A DNA stretch of 64,000 nt from Flavimobilis soli (lineage in GTDB: Bacteria > Actinomycetota > Actinomycetes > Actinomycetales > Cellulomonadaceae): assembly GCF_002564025.1 (NCBI RefSeq), contig NZ_PDJH01000001.1, positions 1,364,001 through 1,428,000 of the forward strand, read 5' to 3'. Below, one piece after another: positions 47,176-55,559 of this stretch; the first letter of the stretch is position 1; every line of letters starts with the position of its first letter. The notes under the pieces were generated by a model. It saw nothing but the letters and a program-made list of their open reading frames with translations, was not told where the DNA came from and made no database searches. The translations under genes were made by a program, and so were the position numbers.

Positions 47176-48261
47176 ATGACGACGCTGTCCTACACGCCAG
47201 ACCCCTCGCGCTACGCGAACGCCACCTTCCGCCGCTGCGGCCGCTCCGGGCTCGACCTGCCCGCGCTGTCGCTCGGGCTGTGGCACAACTTCGGTGACAC
47301 CAAGCCGTTCGACGAGCAGCGCGCGATCCTGCGCCGCGCGTTCGACCTCGGCATCACGCACTTCGACCTCGCGAACAACTACGGCCCGCCGTACGGCTCC
47401 GCCGAGGAGAACTTCGGCCGGCACCTCACAGCCGACCTGCGCCCGTTCCGCGACGAGATCGTCATCTCCTCGAAGGCCGGCTACGACATGTGGCCCGGCC
47501 CGTACGGCGACGGCGGCAGCCGCAAGTACCTGCTGTCCTCGCTCGACCAGTCGCTCAAGCGCATGGGACTCGACTACGTCGACATCTTCTACTCGCACCG
47601 CCCCGACCCGTCGGTGCCGATCGAGGAGACGATGGGCGCCCTGCACACGGCCGTGACGAGCGGACGCGCGCTGTACGCGGGCATCTCGAGCTACACGCCC
47701 GCGCAGACCCGCGAGGCGCAGCGCGTCCTCGCTGACCTGGGCACGCCCCTGCTCATCCACCAGCCGAGCTACTCGATGTTCAACCGGCACGTCGAGCTGC
47801 CCGACGCCGGTTCCACGGCCGACGCGGACGCCGTCGCCTCGGGTGCGGTGTTCGCGCCCGAGCCGACGGGCGAGTCGCTGCTCGACACGGTCGGCGACCT
47901 CGGCCTCGGGATGATCGTCTTCTCGCCGCTGCACCAGGGCCTGCTGACCGACCGCTACCTCTCGGGCGAGGTGCCCGCGGGCTCGCGTGCGTCCGTCGGG
48001 CACTTCCTCAAGCCTGAGCGCATCTCGCCGACGTACCTCGAGCGGGCGCGGGCGCTCGCCGAGATCGCGGCGGGGCGCGGTCAGAGCCTCGCGCAGCTCG
48101 CGCTGAGCTGGGTGCTGCGCGACGAGCGCGTGACGTCCGCGCTGATCGGCGCGAGCAGCGTCGCACAGCTCGAGGACAACGTCGCGGCGCTCGAGGCGCC
48201 GCCGCTGACCGCGGACGAGCTCGCGGCGATCGAGCCGCTCGCGGTGCACGGCACGGTCTGA
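47176..48261 (+). CDS. Aldo/keto reductase (L-glyceraldehyde 3-phosphate reductase type)
   Basis: A 361-residue NADPH-dependent aldo/keto reductase of the YghZ/MgrA group, which reduces L-glyceraldehyde 3-phosphate or methylglyoxal-like aldehydes. It opens with YANATFRRCGRSGLDLPALS and LGLWHNFGD, then FDLGITHFDLANNYGPPYGS (catalytic Asp and Tyr), the Lys block VISSKAGYDMWPGPYGDGGS and YVDIFYSHRPDPS (His). The C-terminal LAQLALSWVLRDERVTSALI and GASSVAQLEDNV bind the cofactor. ATG 47176 lies 34 bp after the GtrA gene. A perfect palindromic terminator follows. Confidence 0.93.
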   Translation: MTTLSYTPDPSRYANATFRRCGRSGLDLPALSLGLWHNFGDTKPFDEQRAILRRAFDLGITHFDLANNYGPPYGSAEENFGRHLTADLRPFRDEIVISSKAGYDMWPGPYGDGGSRKYLLSSLDQSLKRMGLDYVDIFYSHRPDPSVPIEETMGALHTAVTSGRALYAGISSYTPAQTREAQRVLADLGTPLLIHQPSYSMFNRHVELPDAGSTADADAVASGAVFAPEPTGESLLDTVGDLGLGMIVFSPLHQGLLTDRYLSGEVPAGSRASVGHFLKPERISPTYLERARALAEIAAGRGQSLAQLALSWVLRDERVTSALIGASSVAQLEDNVAALEAPPLTADELAAIEPLAVHGTV

Positions 48262-48272
48262 ACCGACCCGCA

Positions 48273-48320
48273 GACGAGAAGAGGCCCTGCACACCGCGGT
48301 GTGCAGGGCCTCTTCTCGTC
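48273..48320. terminator. Perfect 48-bp palindrome, bidirectional terminator
   Basis: The two 24-bp arms (left begins GACGAGAAGAGGCCCTGC, right ends GCAGGGCCTCTTCTCGTC) are exact complements with no loop bases. It lies 11 bp after the aldo/keto reductase stop and 3 bp beyond the stop of the convergent SDR gene, so it can end both transcripts, including the nine-gene sugar-acid operon. Confidence 0.9.
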
Positions 48321-48323
48321 GTG

Positions 48324-49088
48324 CTAGCGGGCCATCCAGCCGCCGTCGACGGCGATGACCTGGCCGTGCACGTACTGCGCGGCGGGGCTCGCGAGGAAGA
48401 CGACGACGCCGCCCATGTCCTCGGGCGTGCCCCACCGTCCGGCGGGGATGCGCACGGAGAGCTGCTCGAGGCGGACCGGGTCGGCGAGGAGCGCCTCGTT
48501 CATGTCGGTCGCCATGTAGCCAGGGGCGACCGCGTTGACGTTGACGCCCTTGCCCGACCACTCGTTGCACAGCGCCTTCGTCAGCTGGCCGACCGCGCCC
48601 TTCGACGCCGCGTAGGCGGCGACGTTGAGGCCGCCCTGGAAGGTGAGCAGGGAGGCCGTGTTGATGATCTTCCCGTCGCCGCGCTCGAGCATGGGCCGGC
48701 CGAAGAGCTGGCAGAGCTGGAAGACGGCGCGCAGGTTGACGTCGATGACGGCGTCCCACGCGTCGAGCGGGAAGTCTGCCGCCGGGTAGCGGTCCTGCGT
48801 GCCGGCGTTGTTGACGAGGATGTCGACAGTGTGCGCGGCGAGCACCTCGGCGGCGACCGCGTCGATCGACGCGGGGTCTGCGAGGTCGACGCGGAAGAAC
48901 GAGACGGTGCGGCCGCGCTCGGCCGCGTACGCCTCGAGCTCGGTGGGGACCCCGCCGCGGGCGAGGACGACGACGTCGGCCCCCGCGTCGAGGAGCGCCT
49001 TCGACATGCCGAGGCCCAGGCCGCGGCCGCCGCCGGTCACGACGGCGGTGCGTCCCGTGAGGTCGAAGGCGGGGTTGGGGGTGCTCAT
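48324..49088 (-). CDS. SDR oxidoreductase, KduD-like
   Basis: A 254-residue short-chain dehydrogenase: the cofactor motif TGGGRGLGLGM at about 18-28, NNAGTQ, catalytic Ser in INTASLLTFQGGLN, and the YxxxK pair in AAYAASKGAVGQL, then VNVNAVAPGYMATDMNEALL. It resembles 2-deoxy-D-gluconate 3-dehydrogenases and gluconate 5-dehydrogenases. It is the last gene of the large operon and overlaps the alcohol dehydrogenase gene by ATGA. A second SDR of the same type lies 2 kb upstream. The duplicate probably serves a different epimer or step. Confidence 0.87.
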   Translation of the reverse strand: MSTPNPAFDLTGRTAVVTGGGRGLGLGMSKALLDAGADVVVLARGGVPTELEAYAAERGRTVSFFRVDLADPASIDAVAAEVLAAHTVDILVNNAGTQDRYPAADFPLDAWDAVIDVNLRAVFQLCQLFGRPMLERGDGKIINTASLLTFQGGLNVAAYAASKGAVGQLTKALCNEWSGKGVNVNAVAPGYMATDMNEALLADPVRLEQLSVRIPAGRWGTPEDMGGVVVFLASPAAQYVHGQVIAVDGGWMAR

Positions 49089-50119
49089 GCGTCGGCTCCG
49101 TCCGTCAGGGGGGTCACGAGGACCTTGAGGGCGTCGGCGCCCGTGGTCGCGGCGTCGAACGCCTCGTTGACCTGGTCGAGCGGATAGGCGCGCGTCGGGA
49201 AGCGCTCGAGCCCGAGCTCGCCGGACGCTATGAGCTCGATCGCGCGGACGACGTCGGCCGTCGTGTAGACGCGCACGCCCTGGAGGGACTGCTCCTTGAA
49301 GCAGACGGCCTGCAGGTCGAGCGGCGTCGGCTGCTTGTAGACGCCGACGATGACGATTCGGCCGAGGACGCGCGTCGCGGCGGTGAGCTCCGCGGCGACG
49401 GACGGGTGCGCGGCGGAGTCGAACGTCGTGTCCGCGCCCTCGCCGCCCGTGAGCTGCGCGAGGTGCTCGGTCATCGTCGTGCCCTCGGGGACGACGTCGA
49501 AGCCCATGCCGGCGGCGACCTCGCGGCGCCACGCGCTCGGCTCGGTCACGACGACGCGGCCCGCGCCCTCGTGGCGCGCGACGAGCGCCGTGAGCAGGCC
49601 GATCGGCCCGGCGCCGAACACGGCGACCGTATCGCCGCGCTCCATCCCGGACAGGTCGACGGCGTGCACGGCGACGGCGAGCGGCTCCGCGAGCGCGGCC
49701 GTGCGCGGGTCGACGCTCGCGGGGACCGCGTGCAGGACGCGCGGCGGGAGCGCGACGTAGGGAGCCATGCCGCCGGGCGCGTCGATGCCGTAGAGGCCGA
49801 GGGCGTTGCAGACGTGCGCGCTGCCGGTCGTGCAGGCGCGGCACTCGCCGCACGAGATGAGCGGCTCGACCACGACGAGCTGACCGACGTCGAGCCCGCT
49901 GTCGCCTGGCTGCTCGATCCAGCCGGACATCTCGTGACCGGGGACGAGCCCGTGCTGCGCGCGCGGGTGCTTGCCGTGGTAGATCGACAGGTCGGTCCCG
50001 CAGATGCCGTTGTACGCGACGCGGACGAGCGCCCAGCCGTCGGGGACCTCGGGGAGCGGGAGATCCTGGACCTCTGCCGTGTCCGTGGCGGTCCAGACTG
50101 CTGCCTTCATGGTGGTCAT
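49085..50119 (-). CDS. Zinc-dependent alcohol dehydrogenase (sorbitol/threonine dehydrogenase-like)
   Basis: A 344-residue medium-chain dehydrogenase. The catalytic zinc region is GICGTDLSIYHGKHP and GHEMSGWI, and the structural zinc cysteines are in ISCGECRACTTGSAHVCN. The Rossmann motif VAVFGAGPIGLLTALVA is near 165-181, and the C-terminal YPLDQVNEAFDAATTG is typical. Members oxidise polyols, L-threonine or sugar-acid alcohols, for example L-gulonate or L-idonate in uronate pathways. It overlaps both neighbours by ATGA, so it is tightly coupled within the operon. The substrate is inferred only from context. Confidence 0.88.
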   Translation of the reverse strand: MTTMKAAVWTATDTAEVQDLPLPEVPDGWALVRVAYNGICGTDLSIYHGKHPRAQHGLVPGHEMSGWIEQPGDSGLDVGQLVVVEPLISCGECRACTTGSAHVCNALGLYGIDAPGGMAPYVALPPRVLHAVPASVDPRTAALAEPLAVAVHAVDLSGMERGDTVAVFGAGPIGLLTALVARHEGAGRVVVTEPSAWRREVAAGMGFDVVPEGTTMTEHLAQLTGGEGADTTFDSAAHPSVAAELTAATRVLGRIVIVGVYKQPTPLDLQAVCFKEQSLQGVRVYTTADVVRAIELIASGELGLERFPTRAYPLDQVNEAFDAATTGADALKVLVTPLTDGADA

Positions 50120-51129
50120 CGCTGCGCTCCTTCGCGTGCAGGGGCGCACGTGGCGTTGCGCCCGGGTGCCCCGAGGACCTCGGGGTTGACGATGTTGCGC
50201 GGCGCACGGTCCGAGCAGACGTCGACGACGTTCTCGATCGTGCGGCGCTTGAGCTCGTCGTACGACTCCTCGGTGTACCAGGCGAGGTGCGGCGTGAGGA
50301 CGACGTTGTCGAACGTGGTGAGCGGGTGGTCGGCGGGCAGCGGCTCGGTCTCGTGGCAGTCGATGCCGGCGCCGCCGAGCGCGCCGGCGCGCAGCGCGTC
50401 GACGAGGGCGTCCGTGTCGATCACGCCGCCGCGGGCGGTGTTGACGACGATCGCGTCGTCGCGCATCCGCGCGAGCTCGGCAGCGCCGATCATGCCGCGC
50501 GTCTCGTCGGTCAGCGGCGTGTGGACCGACAGCACCTGCGAGCGCTCGAGCAGCTCGTCGAGGCTCACGTGCGTCACGCCGCGGAACTCGGTCGCGCCGT
50601 CGGGCGCCGCGGCGTCGTACCCGATGACCTCGTAGCCGAGGCCGGCCGCCTTGCGGGCGGTCGCCGTGCCGATGAGGCCGAGGCCGAGCACGCCGAAGAC
50701 GCGGGCGCGCGTCTGGTAGAGCGGGCGGACGGCAGGCAGGTCGAACGCTCCGGCGCGCAGGCCGCGGTCGAGCCGCGGGATGCCGCGCGCGACGGCGAGC
50801 GTGAGCCCGATCGCATGGTCGGAGACGGACTCGGTCCCGTAGTCGGGCACGTTGCACACCGCGATGCCGCGCTCGGTCGCCGCGGGGATGTCGACCGAGT
50901 CGACTCCGACCCCGTACCGCCCGACGACCCGCAGCCGCGGCAGCCGGTCCATGAGCTCACCCGTGATGCGCGCGTACTGGACGAGGATCCCGTCGGCGTC
51001 GGCGCACGCCTCGACGATCGCGTCGTCGTCGAACGCCTGGCGGACCGTCAAGGTCGCACCTGCGGCGTCGGCGACGGCCTGCTCGGGCGCGAACGAGTCG
51101 TGGTCGCACTCGGTGGTGGTGATCTGCAC
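50116..51129 (-). CDS. D-2-hydroxyacid dehydrogenase (CtBP-like)
   Basis: A 337-residue D-isomer-specific 2-hydroxyacid dehydrogenase close in outline to bacterial C-terminal-binding-protein-type enzymes. Seen: VVGRYGVGVDSVDIPAATER, NVPDYGTESVSDHAIGLTLA, FGVLGLGLIGTATARKAAGL (Rossmann), VNTARGGVIDTDALVDALRA (Arg), and GIDCHETEPLPADHP with TPHLAWYTEESY (Glu and His). It begins 44 bp after the KduD-like gene and overlaps the alcohol dehydrogenase gene by ATGA. A role in reducing or oxidising a keto acid from the sugar-acid pathway is likely, but the substrate is unknown. Confidence 0.87.
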   Translation of the reverse strand: MQITTTECDHDSFAPEQAVADAAGATLTVRQAFDDDAIVEACADADGILVQYARITGELMDRLPRLRVVGRYGVGVDSVDIPAATERGIAVCNVPDYGTESVSDHAIGLTLAVARGIPRLDRGLRAGAFDLPAVRPLYQTRARVFGVLGLGLIGTATARKAAGLGYEVIGYDAAAPDGATEFRGVTHVSLDELLERSQVLSVHTPLTDETRGMIGAAELARMRDDAIVVNTARGGVIDTDALVDALRAGALGGAGIDCHETEPLPADHPLTTFDNVVLTPHLAWYTEESYDELKRRTIENVVDVCSDRAPRNIVNPEVLGAPGRNATCAPAREGAQR

Positions 51130-51173
51130 GGTGTCTCCCGGTGCGTCGGTGCTGGGGCGGGCGGGTGCGGCGG

Positions 51174-51959
51174 TCAGCGGGCGAGCCAGCCGCCGTCGAC
51201 GGGGACGATCGCCCCGTTGACGTACGACGCCGCGCGCGACGCGAGGAACAGGACGGCCCCCGCGATGTCGTCGGGCTCCGCCCAGCGACCGGCCGGGATG
51301 CGGGCGAGGATCTCCTCAGAGCGGCCCGCGTCGTCGCGCAGCTGCTGCGTGTTCGCGGTCGCGACGTACCCGGGGGCGACGGCGTTGACGTTGAGGCCCT
51401 TGCTCGCCCACTCGTTCGCGAGCGCCTTCGTCAGGCCCGCGATCGCAGACTTCGACGACGTGTACCCGGGGACGTTGATGCCGCCCTGGAACGAGAGCAT
51501 CGACGCGGTGTTGATGATCTTGCCGCTGCCGCGCTCGATCATCGCGCGGCCGACCTCGCGGGAGAGCACCCATGCCGAGCGCAGGTTGACGTCGACGACG
51601 TGGTCGAAGTCCTCGTCCGGGTGCTCGGCGGCGGGAGCACGGCGGATCGTGCCGCCGTTGTTCACGAGGATGTCCACGGGCAGCCCGGCGAGCTGGTCTG
51701 CGAGCGCCGCGACGGCGCCGCGGTCGGAGAAGTCGGCGGCGAGGGGCGTGAACTCACGCCCCGCCGCCTCGACGGCGGTGCGGACCTCGGAGTCGCCGAG
51801 CGGCATCGAGTGGGAGATGCCGACGACGTCGGCACCTGCCCTCGCGAGGGTCGTCGCGATCGCGAGCCCGATCCCCTGGCTCGCGCCGGTCACGACGGCG
51901 AGCTGCCCCTCCAGGGAGAAGAGGTCGGTGAGGTAGGCGGGGACGGTGCTGGTGCTCAT
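51174..51959 (-). CDS. kduD: 2-deoxy-D-gluconate 3-dehydrogenase KduD
   Basis: A 261-residue short-chain dehydrogenase that fits KduD, which reduces 2,5-diketo-3-deoxygluconate to 2-keto-3-deoxygluconate. Motifs: VVTGASQGIGLAIATTLARA, NNGGTIRRAPAAEHP (NNGG in place of NNAG, with the IRR block typical of KduD), INTASMLSFQGGINVPGYTS SK with Ser and YxxxK, and GLNVNAVAPGYVATANTQQL. The kduI gene lies 0.85 kb upstream in the same operon, which supports the assignment. An IclR gene separates them. Confidence 0.9.
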   Translation of the reverse strand: MSTSTVPAYLTDLFSLEGQLAVVTGASQGIGLAIATTLARAGADVVGISHSMPLGDSEVRTAVEAAGREFTPLAADFSDRGAVAALADQLAGLPVDILVNNGGTIRRAPAAEHPDEDFDHVVDVNLRSAWVLSREVGRAMIERGSGKIINTASMLSFQGGINVPGYTSSKSAIAGLTKALANEWASKGLNVNAVAPGYVATANTQQLRDDAGRSEEILARIPAGRWAEPDDIAGAVLFLASRAASYVNGAIVPVDGGWLAR

Positions 51960-52016
51960 GGGGGTATCTCTCGTTCGGGCGGTGCGCCACGGCGGGGGCC
52001 GCGGCAGCCGGACGGT

Positions 52017-52787
52017 TCAGCGGGGGCGGTAGCCGAGCGCGGCGGAGATGGCGTCGGCGGCCGCGACGGCCCTGGGCGCCATCGCCTCCATCTGCGCCTC
52101 GTCGTGCTCGACGGCGATCGAGGAGATCGACAGGCCGTACTTGACGCGGCCTGTGTGGTCGCGGATCGGGGCGGCGACGCACACGACGCCGGGCACGTTC
52201 TCCTCGCGGTCGCGGGCGTAGCCCTTGGCCCTGACGTCCGCGATCTCGGCCTTGAGACCGTCGAGCGTCGTGATCGTGCGGTCGGTGCGGCGCACGAGGC
52301 CGGCGCGCGCGACGAACCGCTCGACCTCCTCGTCCGTCCAGTCCGCCAGCACGGCCTTGCCGATGCCGGACGAGTGCATCGGGATCGCGTGCCCGACCCG
52401 CGAGGGCATCTGGTAGGGCTTGTCCGAGTCGGTGCGCACCAGGTAGACGATCTCGTCGCTCGCCGCGACGCCGACGTGCACAGTGCAGTGCACGTCCGCG
52501 ACGAGCGCCTCGACGTGCGGGCGCGCGATCGAGGAGATGTCGATGTTCTCGAGGGCGCGGCCCGCGAGCGTGAGGATCTTCGGGCCGGGCTGGAAGCGCC
52601 CCTCCCGGTCGACCAGGATGAACTGGTGGTCCTGCAAGGTCGCGAGGATGCGGTGCGCTGTCGCCTTGGCCAGACCGGTCGCCTCGACGATGTCGGTGAA
52701 GCGGTCGTGGCGCAGCGCGGCCTCGAGGACGAGAAGGGTCTTCTCGCTCGCGTTCGCGCTCGCGGGGCGCGCCGTCGTCTCGGTCAT
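52017..52787 (-). CDS. IclR-family transcriptional regulator of the kduI-TRAP operon
   Basis: A 256-residue IclR protein. The DNA-binding part is LLVLEAALRHDRFTDIVEAT with GLAKATAHRILATLQDHQFI (about 20-60). The effector domain carries HVGVAASDEIVYLVRTDSDK, HAIPMHSSGIGKAVLADWTD, and VPGVVCVAAPIRDHTGRVKY. The gene lies inside the operon, between kduI and kduD, so it is probably autoregulated and controls the TRAP transporter promoter. A GGAAC dyad near that promoter is the best operator candidate. Its position within the operon rather than beside the promoter is somewhat unusual. Confidence 0.88.
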   Translation of the reverse strand: MTETTARPASANASEKTLLVLEAALRHDRFTDIVEATGLAKATAHRILATLQDHQFILVDREGRFQPGPKILTLAGRALENIDISSIARPHVEALVADVHCTVHVGVAASDEIVYLVRTDSDKPYQMPSRVGHAIPMHSSGIGKAVLADWTDEEVERFVARAGLVRRTDRTITTLDGLKAEIADVRAKGYARDREENVPGVVCVAAPIRDHTGRVKYGLSISSIAVEHDEAQMEAMAPRAVAAADAISAALGYRPR

Positions 52788-52811
52788 GTCGTCGTCCTGT
52801 CTTCTCGCTGA

Positions 52812-53642
52812 TCAGCGCATGTCGGCGACGGCGAAGCCGTCCATGTCGTCGAAGGACTGATTCTCGCCCGCCATGCCCCACACGAAGGAGTACGACGCCG
52901 TCCCGACGCCGGAGTGGACGGACCAGCTCGGGGCGATGATCGCCTCGCGGTTCGCGACGACGAGGTGGCGTGTCTCGGTCGGCTCGCCGAGGAGGTGGAT
53001 GACGCGCGCGTCCTCGGGGAGGTCGAAGTAGAGGTAGGCCTCCATGCGACGGTCGTGCGTGTGCGCCGGCATGGTGTTCCACATGCTGCCGGGGTGCAGC
53101 GTGGTGACGCCCATGACGATCTGGCAGGACTTCACGCCGTTCTCGTGGATGTACTGGTTGAGCGTGCGACGGTTGGACGTGAGCTGGTCGCCGAGCTCGC
53201 GGACGTTGCCCTGGCCGGCCTCGACGAGCGTCGTCGGGTAGGCCGTGTGGGCGGGCGCGCTCATGACGTAGAACGCGGCGGGGTCGGCGCCGTCCTCGGA
53301 CGCGAAGGTCACGCCCTGGACGCCGCGGCCGACGTAGAGGCACGAGCCCTTCGTGAGGGTGTACGTCGCGCCGTCGGCCGTGACCGTGCCGGTCCCGCCG
53401 ACGTTGATGACGCCGGCCTCGCGGTGCTCGAGGAAGAACTCCGAGCGAATCTCGGGGAACGTCGGCAGGTCGAGCGGCCTGCTGACAGGGGTGACGCCGA
53501 GCAGCACGACGCGGTCGTGGTGCGTGTAGACGGCACCGACCTCGTCGGGTCGGAAGAGGTCCTGCACGAGGTAGCGGCGTCGCAGCTCTGCGGTGTCCAT
53601 GCCGGGGACGTGCTCGGGGCTGGTGGCGTAACGCTGTTCCAT
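52812..53642 (-). CDS. kduI: 5-dehydro-4-deoxy-D-glucuronate isomerase KduI
   Basis: KduI isomerises 5-keto-4-deoxyuronate, formed from unsaturated uronates of pectin or glycosaminoglycan breakdown, to 2,5-diketo-3-deoxygluconate. The 276-residue protein has family length and blocks: FRPDEVGAVYTHHDRVVLLG, FFLEHREAGVINVGGTGTVT, KGSCLYVGRGVQGVTF, and the zinc-site segment WNTMPAHTHDRRMEAYLYFD, then PSWSVHSGVGTASYSFVWGM. The ATG at 53640-53642 follows AAGGAAC. Its presence with kduD, kdgK and eda completes a textbook route, though eda-kdgK lies in a separate operon. Confidence 0.95.
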   Translation of the reverse strand: MEQRYATSPEHVPGMDTAELRRRYLVQDLFRPDEVGAVYTHHDRVVLLGVTPVSRPLDLPTFPEIRSEFFLEHREAGVINVGGTGTVTADGATYTLTKGSCLYVGRGVQGVTFASEDGADPAAFYVMSAPAHTAYPTTLVEAGQGNVRELGDQLTSNRRTLNQYIHENGVKSCQIVMGVTTLHPGSMWNTMPAHTHDRRMEAYLYFDLPEDARVIHLLGEPTETRHLVVANREAIIAPSWSVHSGVGTASYSFVWGMAGENQSFDDMDGFAVADMR

Positions 53643-53669
53643 GACTGTTCCTTCTGCGCCTGTGAGCGA

Positions 53670-54977
53670 CTAGATCAGGCCGGTGAGGCGGGGCAGCCAG
53701 AGCGAGAGCTCGGGCACGAACACGACGAGGAAGAGGACGGCGATCAGCACGAGGAAGAACGGCATCAGCCGGGCGATGACCGCCTCGAGCCGTGCTCCGG
53801 CGACCTGCGCCCCGACGAAGAGCACGGGGGCTGACGGCGGCGAGATCACCGCGATCGACAGGTTGAAGACCATCATGATGCCGAAGTGCACCGGGTGGAT
53901 CCCGAAGTCGATCGCGATCGGCAGGAAGATCGGCGTGAAGATGAGGATCGCCGGGGTCGGGTCGAGCGGGATGCCGATGATGAGCAGCAGGACCATCATG
54001 ATCAGCAGCACGACGACCTTGGAGTCGGTCCAGCCGAAGAGGGACTCTGCCATGAGCTGCGGGATCTTGGTGAAGCTCATGACCCAGCTCATGATCGACG
54101 AGACGCCGATGAGGAAGATGACGACGGAGCTCGTGCGGCACGCGGTGTACAGGATGTGCGGCAGGTCGGAGACCTTGATCGCCCGGTAGAGGAACGACAG
54201 CAGCAGGGCGTAGACGACGGCGACCGCGGAGCCCTCGGTCGGCGTGAACTTCCCGGCGACGATGCCGCCGATGACGATGACGACGAGCGTGAGCGACGGG
54301 AGCGCCTGGAGGAACGTCTTGACGACGACGGGGAACGGCGTCCAGGACGTCGCGTTGAGCTCGGGGCGCTTGCGGGCGTACCACCACACGACGACGGCGC
54401 ACGACAGGGCCCAGAGGATGCCCGGGATGTAGCCGGCCATGAACAGCGCACCGATCGACGTGCCGCCCGAGGCGAGCGCGAAGACGATGAGCGTGTTGCT
54501 CGGGGGGATGAGCATGCCTGCGGGGGCGGACGCGACGTTCGCGGCGGCAGAGAAGGCCTTGTCGTAGCCCTCCTTCTTCTGCATCGGCGACATGGTCGTG
54601 CCGACAGCGGCCGCGGCGGCGACCGCGGAGCCAGAGATCGCCCCGAAGAGCATGTTCGCCATGACGTTCGTCTGCGTGAGGGGGCCGGGCGTCTTGCCGA
54701 CCATGACCTTCGCGAGGTTGATGAGCCTGGCGGCGATGCCGCCGTTGTTCATGATCTGACCGGCCAGGACGAAGAACGGGATGGCGAGCAGGGGGAAGGA
54801 GTCGACGCCCTTGAACATGCGCTGGGCCGACGTGAGGATCCCGTTGTCCCAGCCGAGGACGAGGACCATGCAGACCGCCGACGGGAGGGCGATCGAGATG
54901 GAGACCGGCGCGCCGATCGCCAGGAGGAGGGCCATGCCGCCCAGGAGCACGAACCCGATCGTTGCTGCGTCGGTCAC
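53670..54977 (-). CDS. dctM: TRAP transporter large permease DctM
   Basis: A 435-residue integral membrane protein with 12 or more helices, the sodium-driven large subunit of a TRAP transporter. It has PVSISIALPSAVCMVL near the N-terminus, PFFVLAGQIMNNGGIAARLI, GAISGSAVAAAAAVGTTMSP, SAPAGMLIPPSNTLIVFALA and IPLDPTPAILIFTPIFLPIA. These are all DctM signatures, including the reentrant-loop Pro-Pro-Ser segment. The start is GTG 54975-54977, overlapping the dctQ stop by GTGA. With dctP and dctQ it should import an acidic sugar, in keeping with kduI and kduD downstream. Confidence 0.95.
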   Translation of the reverse strand: MTDAATIGFVLLGGMALLLAIGAPVSISIALPSAVCMVLVLGWDNGILTSAQRMFKGVDSFPLLAIPFFVLAGQIMNNGGIAARLINLAKVMVGKTPGPLTQTNVMANMLFGAISGSAVAAAAAVGTTMSPMQKKEGYDKAFSAAANVASAPAGMLIPPSNTLIVFALASGGTSIGALFMAGYIPGILWALSCAVVVWWYARKRPELNATSWTPFPVVVKTFLQALPSLTLVVIVIGGIVAGKFTPTEGSAVAVVYALLLSFLYRAIKVSDLPHILYTACRTSSVVIFLIGVSSIMSWVMSFTKIPQLMAESLFGWTDSKVVVLLIMMVLLLIIGIPLDPTPAILIFTPIFLPIAIDFGIHPVHFGIMMVFNLSIAVISPPSAPVLFVGAQVAGARLEAVIARLMPFFLVLIAVLFLVVFVPELSLWLPRLTGLI

Positions 54978-55486
54978 AGTTCCACCTCGTCCTCGGGTGC
55001 GATCTCCTCGACCCCGGTGTAGCTCGGCGAGAGCGTACGGACCAGGTGGAAGAGGAGGTAGAGGGTGAGCAGCGCGCCGGAGACGGGCACCGCCAGGTAC
55101 AGGACGCCTGCGTTGAGCGGCAGGACGGGGTTCTTCTGGTCCCACGTGAGCATCGCGTTGTCCCAGCCGCCCCAGACCATGACGATCGTGGCGAAGGACA
55201 GGGTGCACAGGTAGGCGAGGACCTCGACCCAGCGCTGCCAGAAGACGGGCACCTTCCGGACGAGGAAGTCGATGCAGACGTCGGCCTTCTCCCCGGTCGC
55301 GATAGAGATGCCGATGAGGCTGAGCCAGATGAAGACGTAGCGGGCTGCCTCCTCGGTCCAGACGCTCGGGTTGTTGAGCACGAGGCGGGTGATGACCTGC
55401 CAGCTCACGAGGATCACCAGCAGCGCGAACAGGCTCACGCAGATCGTCTTGAGGACGACGTCGAGGTATCTCTTGACTCTCGTCAT
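54974..55486 (-). CDS. dctQ: TRAP transporter small permease DctQ
   Basis: A 170-residue membrane protein with four helices, the DctQ subunit. The diagnostic block is VLVSWQVITRLVLNNPSVWT followed by EEAARYVFIWLSLIGISIAT, with the conserved WTEE...R pattern. The C-terminal LTLYLLFHLVRTL closes the last helix. The start at 55484-55486 is 73 bp after dctP, and its stop overlaps the dctM start (GTGA). DctQ and DctM form the membrane complex that receives substrate from DctP. Confidence 0.93.
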   Translation of the reverse strand: MTRVKRYLDVVLKTICVSLFALLVILVSWQVITRLVLNNPSVWTEEAARYVFIWLSLIGISIATGEKADVCIDFLVRKVPVFWQRWVEVLAYLCTLSFATIVMVWGGWDNAMLTWDQKNPVLPLNAGVLYLAVPVSGALLTLYLLFHLVRTLSPSYTGVEEIAPEDEVEL

Positions 55487-55559
55487 GGGGTGGGTGCTTC
55501 CTTCCGGCGGCCCGTGCCGCCGCCGGGGGACGGCGGCACGGGCCTTTCAGCGGGTCCGG